Source of the DNA: JAVKFY01 sp040223615
GTDB lineage: Bacteria > Pseudomonadota > Alphaproteobacteria > GCA-2731375
Assembly: GCA_040223615.1 (NCBI GenBank)
Contig: JAVKFY010000023.1
Span: forward strand, 1 to 61,797
Reading direction: 5' to 3'
Length of the DNA stretch: 61,797 nt
The position numbers and the translations under genes are program-made. The notes below the pieces were generated by a model. The model was not told the origin of the DNA, ran no database searches, and was given only the letters and a program-made list of their open reading frames with translations. Shown piece after piece: positions 50,588 to 58,912 of the stretch (position 1 is the first letter of the stretch; each line of letters starts with the position of its first letter).

Positions 50588-50972
50588 GCACCGACACCGT
50601 CCAGATTCATTCTGGCGTTGACGTGGCGCCGACCGACCTGATCCTGGACAAGCCGCGCTACGGCTCGTTCACCGGCACCGATCTCGACCTGATCCTGCGT
50701 TCGAACGGCATCGACACCATCATCGTGTCGGGCATCTGCACCAACATCTGCTGCGAGACCACGGCGCGCGAAGCCGGAATGCGCGACTATCACGTCTTCT
50801 TCATGGAGGACGGCACCGAGACCTTCCCGATCGGCAATCTCTCGGTCGAGGAGATCAAGAAGGCGACGCACGCGGTGATCGGGCTGGCCTTCGCCAACGT
50901 GATTCCGGTCGACGAGATGATCGCCCGGCTGCGCCGGGCCGCCGGCGCGGCCCAGGCGGCGGAGTAGGTCGC

Positions 50973-51389
50973 TCAGCCGCCGCGCACGCGGCGGTGCCAG
51001 ACGCCGTTGACGGCGAGCAGGTTGGCGCCGTCGCGGGTCACCACGGCGTCGACGAACACCAGGGTGCGGGTGGCACGGGTGACCTCGGCATGGCACTCGA
51101 TCCAGTCGCCCGGGCGCGCCGGGGCCAGGAACTCAGTGTTCAGGCCGACGGTGGCGGTGATGCCGCTGTTCGGGCCCAGCTTCTGGCGCGCGGCGCGGCC
51201 GCAGCCGGTGTCGGCGAAGGTCATCAACATGCCGCCATGCACGATGCCGCGCTTGTTGGCGTGCTTGGGCAGGCATTGCAGGCCGAGGATCAGCCGGTCG
51301 CCCTCGACCTTCTGGTAGATCGGGCCGACCAGCTCGTTGAATTCGCTGGGCTCCGGCGACGGTTCGAAGCCGTCGGGCATTGGCGTCAT
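50973..51389 (-). CDS. PaaI family hotdog thioesterase
   Basis: Predicted 138-aa hotdog-fold acyl-CoA thioesterase. HGGMLMTFADTG has the conserved HGG and the catalytic aspartate, as in PaaI and hydroxyphenylacetyl-CoA thioesterases, which release CoA from stalled intermediates. Length is typical. It converges on the interrupted isochorismatase gene with a five-base gap. Substrate unspecified. Confidence 0.88.
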   Translation of the reverse strand: MTPMPDGFEPSPEPSEFNELVGPIYQKVEGDRLILGLQCLPKHANKRGIVHGGMLMTFADTGCGRAARQKLGPNSGITATVGLNTEFLAPARPGDWIECHAEVTRATRTLVFVDAVVTRDGANLLAVNGVWHRRVRGG

Positions 51390-51443
51390 CGTGGGCTCAC
51401 GTAGAATAGCGCGGGTACATCACTGACAGGCGAGGCAGTTCGG

Positions 51444-51791
51444 ATGGCGGTCACCATCTATCACAACCCCAGATGCAGCAAGTCCCGGCAGACGCTGCAG
51501 CTGTTGCGCGACAATGGCGTGGAGCCGGAGATCGTTGAGTATCTGAAGACGCCGCCGGACGCGAAGACGCTGAAGAAGCTGCTCGGCATGCTGGGCCTGA
51601 AGCCGCGCGAATTGATGCGGCGCAAGGAGCCGGAATATCTTGCGCAGGGGCTGGACAAGGCCGACCTGTCCGACACGGCGCTGATCGCGGCGATGACCAA
51701 CGTGCCGAAGCTGATCGAACGTCCGATCGTGGTCAACGGCACCAAGGCGGCGCTCGGCCGCCCGCCGGAAAGCGTTCTGGAGATCCTGTAG
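51444..51791 (+). CDS. arsC: Arsenate reductase-like protein (ArsC, glutaredoxin type)
   Basis: Predicted 115-aa thioredoxin-fold protein. Cys11 in YHNPRCSKSRQTL is the catalytic cysteine of the glutaredoxin-linked ArsC, and NGTKAALGRPPE carries the conserved arginine region. Spx and YffB proteins share the fold, but the HNPRCSKSR motif and length favour ArsC. There are no arsenic transport or regulator genes next to it. It is followed by a strong intrinsic terminator. Confidence 0.88.
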   Translation: MAVTIYHNPRCSKSRQTLQLLRDNGVEPEIVEYLKTPPDAKTLKKLLGMLGLKPRELMRRKEPEYLAQGLDKADLSDTALIAAMTNVPKLIERPIVVNGTKAALGRPPESVLEIL

Positions 51792-51804
51792 GCTGAACAC
51801 GTCC

Positions 51805-51843
51805 GCGTCATGCCCGGGCCGAGCCCGGGTATGACGCGTTTTT
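51805..51843 (+). terminator. Intrinsic terminator after arsC
   Basis: A 15-bp stem (arms GCGTCATGCCCGGGC and GCCCGGGTATGACGC, with one G-U pair) around a CGA loop is followed by GTTTTT. The hairpin sits 13 bases after the arsC stop and shares its core with the dispersed palindromic repeats; a second related palindrome follows at 51861-51888. Confidence 0.85.
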
Positions 51844-51888
51844 CATGTTCTCAACAAGTTGGTCACGGCCGGGCTTGACCCGGCCGTC

Positions 51889-52239
51889 TCAGGCGCGGCG
51901 GACGCGGCGGACGGAGAGCTGTTCGAGCTGGTCCCAGGTGTCGCTGCGGAATTCGGTGAAGCTGGCGGCGAGTTCGCGGTCAACGAAGTCGCGGCGCACC
52001 ACCGTGGCGATCGCGGTGCCGCCCAGCAGGCGCCCGGCGATCTGGCCGAAGATATTGACCGCGAGCTGCTCGCCGACCTTGGCCTGGCCGCGATAGCCGC
52101 CGATGCGGAAACCGCCCAGGCTCCAGTCGACGGTGGCGAACTTGAGCCCCTGCAGCGCGACGGTCAGCGGCGGCTCATGCAGCCGTCGGTCGCGACGGCG
52201 GGTGCGGGTCCCGACAGCTCTCAACTTGACCTTGACCAC
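51889..52239 (-). CDS. PilZ-domain protein
   Basis: Predicted 116-aa protein with a minimal PilZ domain. The c-di-GMP-binding RxxxR is in TRRRDRR and the DxSxxG is in VDWSLGGFRI. Such single-domain proteins act as effectors of c-di-GMP, often for motility or polysaccharide output. It ends at an intergenic palindrome and lies downstream of the TPR gene with a 90-base gap. Target unknown. Confidence 0.85.
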   Translation of the reverse strand: MVKVKLRAVGTRTRRRDRRLHEPPLTVALQGLKFATVDWSLGGFRIGGYRGQAKVGEQLAVNIFGQIAGRLLGGTAIATVVRRDFVDRELAASFTEFRSDTWDQLEQLSVRRVRRA

Positions 52240-52329
52240 TGGCGCGGCCCTTTCAGCGGTAAATTATCCGCTGCCATGGTCGCGCCGGATGGTAACCGGA
52301 GGGTTAAGGGCCGGCTAATTTCCGCCCCG

Positions 52330-52857
52330 CTACAGGCCCTTGCGGCTGGTGTAGGTGCCCGAGGTCTCGTAGTCGGCGACCGCCTTTTTCAGCATGTCGA
52401 ACTCGGTGCAGCCGAAGAAACAGGCGCTGTCGAGCACCGCCAGCCGCTCCTTGGCCTTCGCCACGTCGCCGAGCTTCAGGTAGAGCTCGCCGAGATACTC
52501 GTTGGCGCCACGATGCTCGGGCATCAGCGCCAGCGCCTTCTGGTAGTAACCGATGGCCTCGTCATGCTTGCCGGCGCGGCCATGGGTGTAGCCGAGATAG
52601 TTGAAGGCGTCGGCGTTCGACGGGTCCTTGGCCACGACCTGCTGCAACAGCGGCATGGCGCGGTCGTAGTCCTTGGCGGCAATGGCGTTTTTCGCCTCCG
52701 CCCAGTTCGGATCGGCGGCCGCCGCGCTGCTGGAACCGCTGCTGGAGCTGGAATCGCTGCTGCTGCTGGAACCGGCGGCCATCGCCGGGCCCGCCGCCAT
52801 CGCCAACATCGCCACCGCCAGGGCCGAACGCGCGAATGCTCTCATCGTAGTCCTCAT
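52330..52857 (-). CDS. Secreted TPR protein with serine-rich linker
   Basis: Predicted 175 aa. A signal peptide spans about residues 1-27 (cleavage after AMA-A). A low-complexity linker of serine, glycine and aspartate then separates it from two to three TPR repeats (about 50-145; IGYYQKALALMPEH). Two cysteines close together (ACFFGC) lie in the C-terminal region and may form a disulfide. The ATG at 52857 or the one at 52845 (with AGGA upstream) could be the start. A periplasmic scaffold role is inferred. Confidence 0.8.
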   Translation of the reverse strand: MRTTMRAFARSALAVAMLAMAAGPAMAAGSSSSSDSSSSSGSSSAAAADPNWAEAKNAIAAKDYDRAMPLLQQVVAKDPSNADAFNYLGYTHGRAGKHDEAIGYYQKALALMPEHRGANEYLGELYLKLGDVAKAKERLAVLDSACFFGCTEFDMLKKAVADYETSGTYTSRKGL

Positions 52858-52973
52858 ATGCTGATACCCGCTAACCCACGTATACGCCGTGACGGGCCGA
52901 TCCGATCGCATTATGACACGGTTGTGAGGTTGCCATATCCTCACCTGCGGGGATGTGACAACGAGGGGCGGAG

Positions 52974-53741
52974 ATGACGATTTCATTCAGTGCGGCGGGC
53001 CGCGTCGCCCTGGTCACCGGCTCGACTCGGGGCATCGGCCTGGCGATGGCGCGGGCGTTGGCCGAGCAGGGCGCGATCGCGGTGCTGCACGGCCGCAACG
53101 AGGCCGACGCCGAAGCCCGGGCGGCGGAACTGCGCGCCGACGGGCTGCAGGCGGTGGCGGTCGGCGGCGATCTGGCCGAGCCGGAGAACACCCGGGCGCT
53201 GGTCCCGGCGGCGATCGCCAAGGCCGGCAAGGTCGATATCCTGATCAACAATGCCGGCGCGATTCACCGCGCCGAGCTGGCCGAGCACACCGAGGCCGAC
53301 TGGCGCCATGTGGTCGAGGTCAACCTGAACGCGACGTTCCTGTTGTGCCAGGCGGCGGCCGGCGACATGCGGCCGCGCGGCTGGGGCCGGATCATCAACA
53401 CTGCGTCGATCCATTCGGTGAGCTCGCGGCCGACGATCCCGGCCTACGTGTCGACCAAGCACGCGATCAACGGCCTGACCAAGGCGCTGGCCACCGAGCT
53501 GGGATCGACCGGGATCACCGTCAACGCGATCGGGCCGGGCTACATCGACACCGAGTTCAACGCCGCGCTGATCAACAACGAAAGCTTCGACGCCATGGTC
53601 AAGAGCCGCACGCCGGTCGGCCGCTGGGGCCATTCCGACGACATGGCCGGCGCGGCGGTGTTCCTGGCCTCCGACGCGGCCGCCTATGTCAACGGCCACC
53701 TGCTGGTGGTCGACGGCGGCATGACGACGGCGCTTTATTGA
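52974..53741 (+). CDS. SDR family oxidoreductase, hexonate dehydrogenase-like
   Basis: Predicted 255-aa classical SDR. The cofactor motif TGSTRGIG starts at residue 16, NNAGAIHRAEL follows, the catalytic serine is in NTASIHS and YVSTK has the Tyr and Lys. The AIHR segment and overall length resemble 2-deoxy-D-gluconate 3-dehydrogenase (KduD) and gluconate 5-dehydrogenase. This would fit a hexonate pathway with kdgK and eda, but they are 43 kb away and the assignment is tentative. It converges on the MATE gene. Confidence 0.85.
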   Translation: MTISFSAAGRVALVTGSTRGIGLAMARALAEQGAIAVLHGRNEADAEARAAELRADGLQAVAVGGDLAEPENTRALVPAAIAKAGKVDILINNAGAIHRAELAEHTEADWRHVVEVNLNATFLLCQAAAGDMRPRGWGRIINTASIHSVSSRPTIPAYVSTKHAINGLTKALATELGSTGITVNAIGPGYIDTEFNAALINNESFDAMVKSRTPVGRWGHSDDMAGAAVFLASDAAAYVNGHLLVVDGGMTTALY

Positions 53742-53751
53742 GGTCTGGCAT

Positions 53752-55086
53752 CTAGCCGATCGACCTCGCCAGCGCAGGGTATTTCCAGGCCAGGGTGGCG
53801 GCGCGGAGCGCGAAGAACACCATCAGCGCCAGCCACAGGCCGTGGTTGCCGATCAGCACCGGGGCGGCGTGCAGCACCGCCAGGAAGGCGGCAAAGGACA
53901 GGATCATCATGTTGCGCATGTCGCGGGTCCGGGTGGCGCCCAGGAACATGCCGTCGAGCTGAAAGCTGGCCACCGCCACGATCGGCGCCGCGACCGCCCA
54001 GGCGACATAGTCGTTGGCAGCCTCGCGCACGCTCTCCACGCCGGTCATCAGTGCCACGATCCAGGGCCAGGCCGCCAGGAAAGCAAGGCTGAAAGCGCCG
54101 GCGCAGGCCAGCGCCCACAGGCCGCTGCGCCGCACCGCCAGGTCGAGCAGGGCGCGGTCGCGGCGGCCGACGGCGGCGCCGACCAGGGTCTCGGCGACCT
54201 GGGCGAAGGCGTCCAGCCCGAAGGCGGCGATCAACAGGAAATGGCGCAGCACCGCGTTGGCGGCCAGCACCACGTCGCCTTCGCGGGCGCTGTAGGCGGT
54301 GAACAGCGCCATGGCGCCGACCACGCAGGCGGTGCGCACCATGATGTCGGCGTTGACCGCGAACAGGCGCCACCAGTCGCCGGCGCGGCGCAGCAGCACC
54401 GTGGCACCCGCGACCTCGAATCCGCGCCAGTGCCGGCGCGCCAGGACCAGGGCCACCAGCAGGCCGATCAGTTCCGCCGCCAGGGTCGCCGCCGCGACCC
54501 CGTCCACGCCCCAGCCCAGGCCGAGCACGAACCACAGGTCGAGCGCGATGTTGGCGCCGTTGATCGCCACCTGCTGCGCCAGCAGCGCGCGGGTGCGCTG
54601 GATGCCGATGAACCAGCCGGCCAGGGCCAGGTTGGCCAGCACCAGCGGCGCCGACCAGATCCGGATCCCGATATAGCTGCCCGCCGCCTGCTCGACCTCG
54701 GCACTCGCCGGGATCAATGCCAGAGCCGCCGCCTGGATCGGCCATTGCAGCACCACCACCGCCAGGCCGCAGCCGGCGCCCAGCAGGGCCGGCCGCAGCA
54801 GTTGCGCGCCCAGGCTGGCCCGGTCCCCGGCCCCCAGCGCCTGCGCGGTCAGCCCGGTGGTGGCCATGCGCAGGAAGGAGAAACCCCAGAAAATGAAGCT
54901 GAACACCGTGCTGCCCAGCGCCACCGCGCCGATCGGCACCGGCGAGCCGAGGTGGCCGACGACCGCAGTATCGACCACGCCGAGCAGCGGCTGGGTCAGG
55001 TTGGCCAAGAATAGCGGGATCGCCAGGCGCCAGACGTCGCCATGTGTTGGGCCATATGTCGCCGCCGCCGGCGATGATGAACTCAT
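53752..55086 (-). CDS. MATE family efflux transporter (DinF-like)
   Basis: Predicted 444-aa exporter with 12 hydrophobic segments in two bundles. The first helix region AIPLFLANLTQPLLGVVDTAVVGHLG is typical of DinF-type MATE proteins (given here over several short pieces: AIPLFLANLTQPLLG, VVDTAVVGHLG). It exports cationic compounds or metabolites with H+ or Na+. The ATG at 55086 opens onto a low-GC leader shared with the lipoprotein gene. Confidence 0.9.
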   Translation of the reverse strand: MSSSSPAAATYGPTHGDVWRLAIPLFLANLTQPLLGVVDTAVVGHLGSPVPIGAVALGSTVFSFIFWGFSFLRMATTGLTAQALGAGDRASLGAQLLRPALLGAGCGLAVVVLQWPIQAAALALIPASAEVEQAAGSYIGIRIWSAPLVLANLALAGWFIGIQRTRALLAQQVAINGANIALDLWFVLGLGWGVDGVAAATLAAELIGLLVALVLARRHWRGFEVAGATVLLRRAGDWWRLFAVNADIMVRTACVVGAMALFTAYSAREGDVVLAANAVLRHFLLIAAFGLDAFAQVAETLVGAAVGRRDRALLDLAVRRSGLWALACAGAFSLAFLAAWPWIVALMTGVESVREAANDYVAWAVAAPIVAVASFQLDGMFLGATRTRDMRNMMILSFAAFLAVLHAAPVLIGNHGLWLALMVFFALRAATLAWKYPALARSIG

Positions 55087-55234
55087 CGCCGGTCTCGCCT
55101 CGCGGCAAGTTGTTGTGCCAAATCAGTTCAACCTGAGCAAATACTTAACGATACGGTCTTTTCCTCGACTTAGGTCTATTGTAATAAGTAACCGGGACTC
55201 TGTGTTGCTTTCTGGTACTTGGCGGGAGGGAAAT
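55087..55234. promoter_or_regulatory. AT-rich divergent region between MATE and OmpA-like genes
   Basis: A 148-base divergent gap that is more AT-rich than most intergenic regions here. It must hold promoters for both genes; TATTGTAATAAG around 55178-55189 is a possible -10 region toward the lipoprotein. No operator recognised. Confidence 0.35.
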
Positions 55235-56083
55235 TTGGCCTATTGGAAGGTACTGGCGGTCGCCGCCACAACGATGGCAGTCGCCGCTTGCGGATTCGCG
55301 GACCGCAATCAAATCGCGAACATGCCGGTGCAGGGCGGGGCGTGGAATCAGGCGCTGCACGCCGGATATGTCAAACTGGCCGATATGGAAGGCGCGGAGA
55401 GCGACTGGTCCGACTGGGAGTACTTCCTGGAGGCCAAGGCGCTGCCGGCGGCGATGGGCAAGGAGGTCCAGCCCGATGCCATCGACAGCCGCGATCTGCC
55501 GGCCGACAAGGTCGCGCTGCTGACGGCGGCGCGCGATCGCCTGTTTACCGCGATCAACCTGGGCGGCCGCACGCGCGCGGCGCAGGAGACCGCGGATGCG
55601 CAGGTCGCCTTCGACTGCTGGATGCAGGAGCAGGAAGAGAACTTCCAGCCTGCCGACATCGAGTGGTGCCAGAAGATGTTCATCGCGGCGATCGAGGCGG
55701 CGGAAGCCAAGATGAAGCCGAAGCCGATGGCCAAGCCGATGGCACCGAAGGTCGCCGGCCGTTATCTGGTCTACTTCGGCTTCAACAGCGCCGAGCTCAA
55801 CAGCGAAGCCGTTGCCGCGGTGGCCAAGGCCGCCGACGACTACAAGATCGGCAAGCCGGCCTCGCTGTCGGTCACCGGCCACACCGACCGTGCCGGCTCG
55901 ACTGGCTACAACGCCAGGCTGGCCAATCGTCGGGCCGACGCGGTGACCGCCGCGCTGGTCAAGATGGGCGTGCCGGCGGGCGCGATCGCCGAGTCGGCCA
56001 AGGGCGAGACCGCACCGGCGGTGCCGACCGAGGACGGCATGCGCGAGGAGTTCAACCGCCGCGTCGAGATCTTCTTCAAGTAG
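55235..56083 (+). CDS. OmpA-family lipoprotein (Pal-like)
   Basis: Predicted 282-aa lipoprotein. The start is the TTG at 55235 with GGGAGGGA upstream. The lipobox VAAC, at the end of the hydrophobic signal, gives Cys19 for lipidation. The central part (about 25-165) is unassigned. Residues about 175-282 form an OmpA/MotB domain that binds peptidoglycan: YFGFNSAELNSEA, then VTGHTDRAGS and NRRADAV. The order and size suggest an outer-membrane lipoprotein tethered to the wall. A proline- and lysine-rich stretch links the halves. Confidence 0.85.
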   Translation: MAYWKVLAVAATTMAVAACGFADRNQIANMPVQGGAWNQALHAGYVKLADMEGAESDWSDWEYFLEAKALPAAMGKEVQPDAIDSRDLPADKVALLTAARDRLFTAINLGGRTRAAQETADAQVAFDCWMQEQEENFQPADIEWCQKMFIAAIEAAEAKMKPKPMAKPMAPKVAGRYLVYFGFNSAELNSEAVAAVAKAADDYKIGKPASLSVTGHTDRAGSTGYNARLANRRADAVTAALVKMGVPAGAIAESAKGETAPAVPTEDGMREEFNRRVEIFFK

Positions 56084-56169
56084 TTCGACGACGGTTGACT
56101 TGAGACGAAGGGCGGGGCGTCTTGGCGCTCCGCCCTTTCTCTTGTTCGCCGTATGCTCGGGAGACCCGC

Positions 56170-56763
56170 ATGACCAAAACCGTCGACTACTACATGTCGC
56201 CAACGTCGCCATGGACCTATCTCGGCCATGCGCGCTTCGCCGAGATCGCCAAGGCCGCCGGCGCCACCGTCATGATCAAGCCGATCAACGTGGGCGAGGT
56301 GTTCGCCGTCACCGGCGGCCTGCCGCTGGGCAAGCGGCACCCGGCGCGCCAGGCCTACCGCTTGGTCGAACTGGAGCGATGGCGCACCCACCTCGATGTG
56401 CCGCTGACGATGCATCCGAAATTCTTTCCGGCCAACGACGAGCCGGCACGGCGCCTGATCGAAGCCGCCAGGCAGGCCGGCGCCGACGCCATGGGGTTGG
56501 CGCACGCGCTGCTGCGCGCGGTATGGGCCGAGGAACGCGACATCGCCGACCACGACACGCTGGCCGCGATCCTGGGCGAGAACGGCCTGTCCGCCGACCT
56601 GTTCGCCGCCGCCGATGGTCAGGCGGTGACCGACGAGATCGCCGCCAGCACGGCGCAGGCGATCGAGCGCAACGTCATCGGCGTGCCGAACTACTACGTC
56701 GACGGCAAGCCGCACTGGGGCCAGGACCGCCTCGACTTCGTGCAACGCGCGCTGAAGGGTTAG
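56170..56763 (+). CDS. 2-Hydroxychromene-2-carboxylate isomerase-like protein (DsbA fold)
   Basis: Predicted 197-aa Kappa-class GST-like protein. The N-terminal YMSPTSPWTYLGH replaces the CxxC of DsbA with the SPxSPW motif typical of HCCA isomerase, and IGVPNYYVDGKPHWGQDRLDF is the conserved cis-proline and tail region. Members isomerise a naphthalene-pathway intermediate with glutathione, but many are of unknown role. The ATG at 56170 follows GGGAGA. It ends in an interlocked stop with the NUDIX gene. Confidence 0.87.
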   Translation: MTKTVDYYMSPTSPWTYLGHARFAEIAKAAGATVMIKPINVGEVFAVTGGLPLGKRHPARQAYRLVELERWRTHLDVPLTMHPKFFPANDEPARRLIEAARQAGADAMGLAHALLRAVWAEERDIADHDTLAAILGENGLSADLFAAADGQAVTDEIAASTAQAIERNVIGVPNYYVDGKPHWGQDRLDFVQRALKG

Positions 56764-57224
56764 CGCAGCAGCTCCGCGCCGCGGTGGATCATGCGGCGGG
56801 TCTCTTCCCACAGGCCCATGCCATCCACGTCGGCGACCGGGACCCAGCGGGCATCGGCGGCGTCGTCGCCGGCCTGCAGCCGGCCGCCGACCGGCACGGC
56901 CAGGAAGTCCAGCAGCAGGTAGTGCACCTTCACCCGGCCGTCGTCGTCGTGCTGGATGACGTTGACGTGATCGATCAGGCGTTCCACGCGGATGGCGATG
57001 CCGGTCTCTTCCATCACCTCGCGGATCACCGCCGCCTCGGCGGTCTCGCCGACCTCGTGCAGGCCGCCGGGCAGGCTCCACTGGCCGAGCCGGGGCGGCT
57101 TGCCACGCTGGATCATCAGCACCTCGTCGCCGCGCAGCACCACCGCGCCGACACCGGGCAGCGGCCGGCTGGGGTAGAGCCGCGAGGTGTCGACCACGGT
57201 GTTGGAGAGATTATCGACCGCCAC
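56760..57224 (-). CDS. NUDIX hydrolase
   Basis: Predicted 154-aa NUDIX protein. The box is GGLHEVGETAEAAVIREVMEETGI, with the REVMEE glutamates that bind Mg2+ (quoted in parts: GGLHEVGETAEAA, REVMEETGI). It hydrolyses a nucleoside diphosphate linked to another group. I choose the GTG at 57224, with GGGGAG at eight bases; the open frame runs on to 57305. It is convergent with the isomerase-like gene and divergent from the protease. Substrate unknown. Confidence 0.87.
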   Translation of the reverse strand: MAVDNLSNTVVDTSRLYPSRPLPGVGAVVLRGDEVLMIQRGKPPRLGQWSLPGGLHEVGETAEAAVIREVMEETGIAIRVERLIDHVNVIQHDDDGRVKVHYLLLDFLAVPVGGRLQAGDDAADARWVPVADVDGMGLWEETRRMIHRGAELLR

Positions 57225-57322
57225 CCGCCATACTCCCCTGAAACGTCCATTCGCGACGGTGGACTCGACCGGCCCGCCGCCGCAGAGTTTAGGCGAACCT
57301 GGCAACGGTAAGCGAGGCGGCG

Positions 57323-58912
57323 ATGCGGGCTGCGATCTTTGTACTTCTGGCGCTGCTCATGGCCGGCCGTGCCTGGGCGCAGGCCGACGTGAAGGCCGAC
57401 CCGCGTCTGGCCGACCAGCTCGTGGCGCTGGCCGACGAGGCCGGCGACGTGCCGGTGATCGCCACCCTGGCCTCGCCGGAGCCGACCGAGCGGCCCGGCG
57501 GCTGGATCAACCTGGGCGATTACATCGCCGAATTGCAGCTTCGCGCGATCAACGACCTGGGCTGGACCAACATCAACCAGCTGGTGCGCTACGACAACAC
57601 GCCGGCGATGGCGATGCGGGTCTCGGCGCAGCGCTTGCAGCGGCTGATGCAGTCGGAGCGCATCGTCGGGGTCTATGTCGATGAGTTTCGCGCGCCGTCG
57701 CTGGTGTCCAGCCGGCATCTGATCGGCGGCGATGTCGGCCCGGCGGCCAAGGCGGACGGCAAGGGCATGGCGGTGGCGGTGCTCGATACCGGCGTCGATG
57801 CCGAGCATCCCTTCCTCAAGGAACGCGTGGTCGCCGAGGCGTGCTTCTCCAGCAAGGGCAAGGCGAAGACCTTCCAGGTCTCCAGCGCCTGCCCGAACGG
57901 CGAGCGCAAGCAGGTCGGCAAGGGCGCGGGCCGGCCGTGTCCGCCGGACTTCCGCTGCGACCACGGCACCCACGTCGCCGGGATCATCGCCGGCCGGGTC
58001 GGGCGGGTGAAGGTCGGCGGCAAGCCGACGCCGATCTCCGGCGTGGCGCCGGGCGCCGACATCGTCGCGGTGCAGGTGTTCTCGCTGATCGAGGGCAAAC
58101 GCTGTGGCAAGGTCGGCAAGTGCACCGGCGCCAGCGACTCAGACGTGATCCGGGCGCTGGAATGGGTCTACCAGCAGCGCGACAAGCTGCCGCTCGCGGC
58201 CGTCAACATGAGCCTGGGCGGCGGGCGCTACCGTGACGCCTGCAACTCGCCCTACCGATTCATCCTGCGCAACCTGGCCCAGGCCGGCATCGCGGTGGTG
58301 GTCGCCTCGGGCAACGAGAGCTATACCGATTCGATTGCCTCGCCGGCGTGCATTCCCGAAGCGATCAGCGTCGGCGCCACGGCCAAGAACGACCAGGTCA
58401 CCAAGTTCTCCAACAGCGCCGCGATGCTCGACCTGCTGGCGCCCGGCGGCAAGATCGTCTCCTCGATCACCGCCAGCCGGTTCAAGGCGCTGAACGGTAC
58501 CTCGATGGCGGCACCGCACGTCGCCGCCGCCTTCGCGGTCTTGCGCGCGGCCAGCCCGACGTCGGACATCGCCACGATCCTGGCAGCGCTGAAGCAGACC
58601 GGCCGACCGGTGCGCGACGGCCGTAACGGCATCACCCGGCCCCGCATCCAGATCGACGCCGCGCTGGCCATGCTGAGTGGCGGGCCGGCGGAGAAACCGG
58701 TGCAGCGTGAGCGGACCCGTCCGTCCCCGCCGAAGCCGGCGCCGTCGGCCGATGCGACGCCGAAACCGAGGTCGCGCGCCGATACCGCGCCGGCGCCGAA
58801 GCCCCGTGCCGAGGCGGCGCCGACGCCGGAGAAGCCGCGCGAGTCCAATGTCGGCGGCATCCGGGTGATCGACAGGTCGGACGACAAGAAGTCCGACAAG
58901 ATCAAGTGGTGA
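57323..58912 (+). CDS. S8 family subtilisin-like protease
   Basis: Predicted 529-aa secreted serine protease. A signal peptide spans residues 1-19 (cleavage after RAWA). A propeptide-like domain follows at about 40-125, ending in RIVGVYVDEF. The catalytic triad is Asp155 (VAVLDTGVD), His214 (DHGTHVAG) and Ser394 (NGTSMAAPH). The C-terminus (455-529) is a proline- and charge-rich tail. Six or more cysteines in the catalytic domain suggest disulfides. The next gene overlaps the stop by four bases and encodes a second secreted protein that may fold or inhibit it. Confidence 0.92.
   Translation: MRAAIFVLLALLMAGRAWAQADVKADPRLADQLVALADEAGDVPVIATLASPEPTERPGGWINLGDYIAELQLRAINDLGWTNINQLVRYDNTPAMAMRVSAQRLQRLMQSERIVGVYVDEFRAPSLVSSRHLIGGDVGPAAKADGKGMAVAVLDTGVDAEHPFLKERVVAEACFSSKGKAKTFQVSSACPNGERKQVGKGAGRPCPPDFRCDHGTHVAGIIAGRVGRVKVGGKPTPISGVAPGADIVAVQVFSLIEGKRCGKVGKCTGASDSDVIRALEWVYQQRDKLPLAAVNMSLGGGRYRDACNSPYRFILRNLAQAGIAVVVASGNESYTDSIASPACIPEAISVGATAKNDQVTKFSNSAAMLDLLAPGGKIVSSITASRFKALNGTSMAAPHVAAAFAVLRAASPTSDIATILAALKQTGRPVRDGRNGITRPRIQIDAALAMLSGGPAEKPVQRERTRPSPPKPAPSADATPKPRSRADTAPAPKPRAEAAPTPEKPRESNVGGIRVIDRSDDKKSDKIKW

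Larger units (their letters stand above)
47887..50967 (+). pseudogene. Isochorismatase/cysteine hydrolase gene split by an IS1595-family element
   Basis: The 5' part (47887-48142) encodes residues 1-85 with Asp17 in VNVDMQVAF; the 3' part (50588-50967) encodes the catalytic lysine (LDKPRYGSF) and cysteine (GICTNICCETTAREA). Removing 48143-50579 and one copy of the 8-bp duplication joins KEG to TDTVQ in frame and gives a 211-aa protein of normal length. As it stands, translation from 47887 runs a few codons into the element and stops at 48153, so the enzyme lacks Lys and Cys and should be inactive. Its substrate is unknown. The insertion looks recent because both halves are otherwise intact. 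Confidence 0.93.

Noticed and set aside
51444..51791. Arsenic resistance operon
   Set aside because: Only an ArsC-like reductase is present; no arsR, arsB or acr3 gene flanks it.
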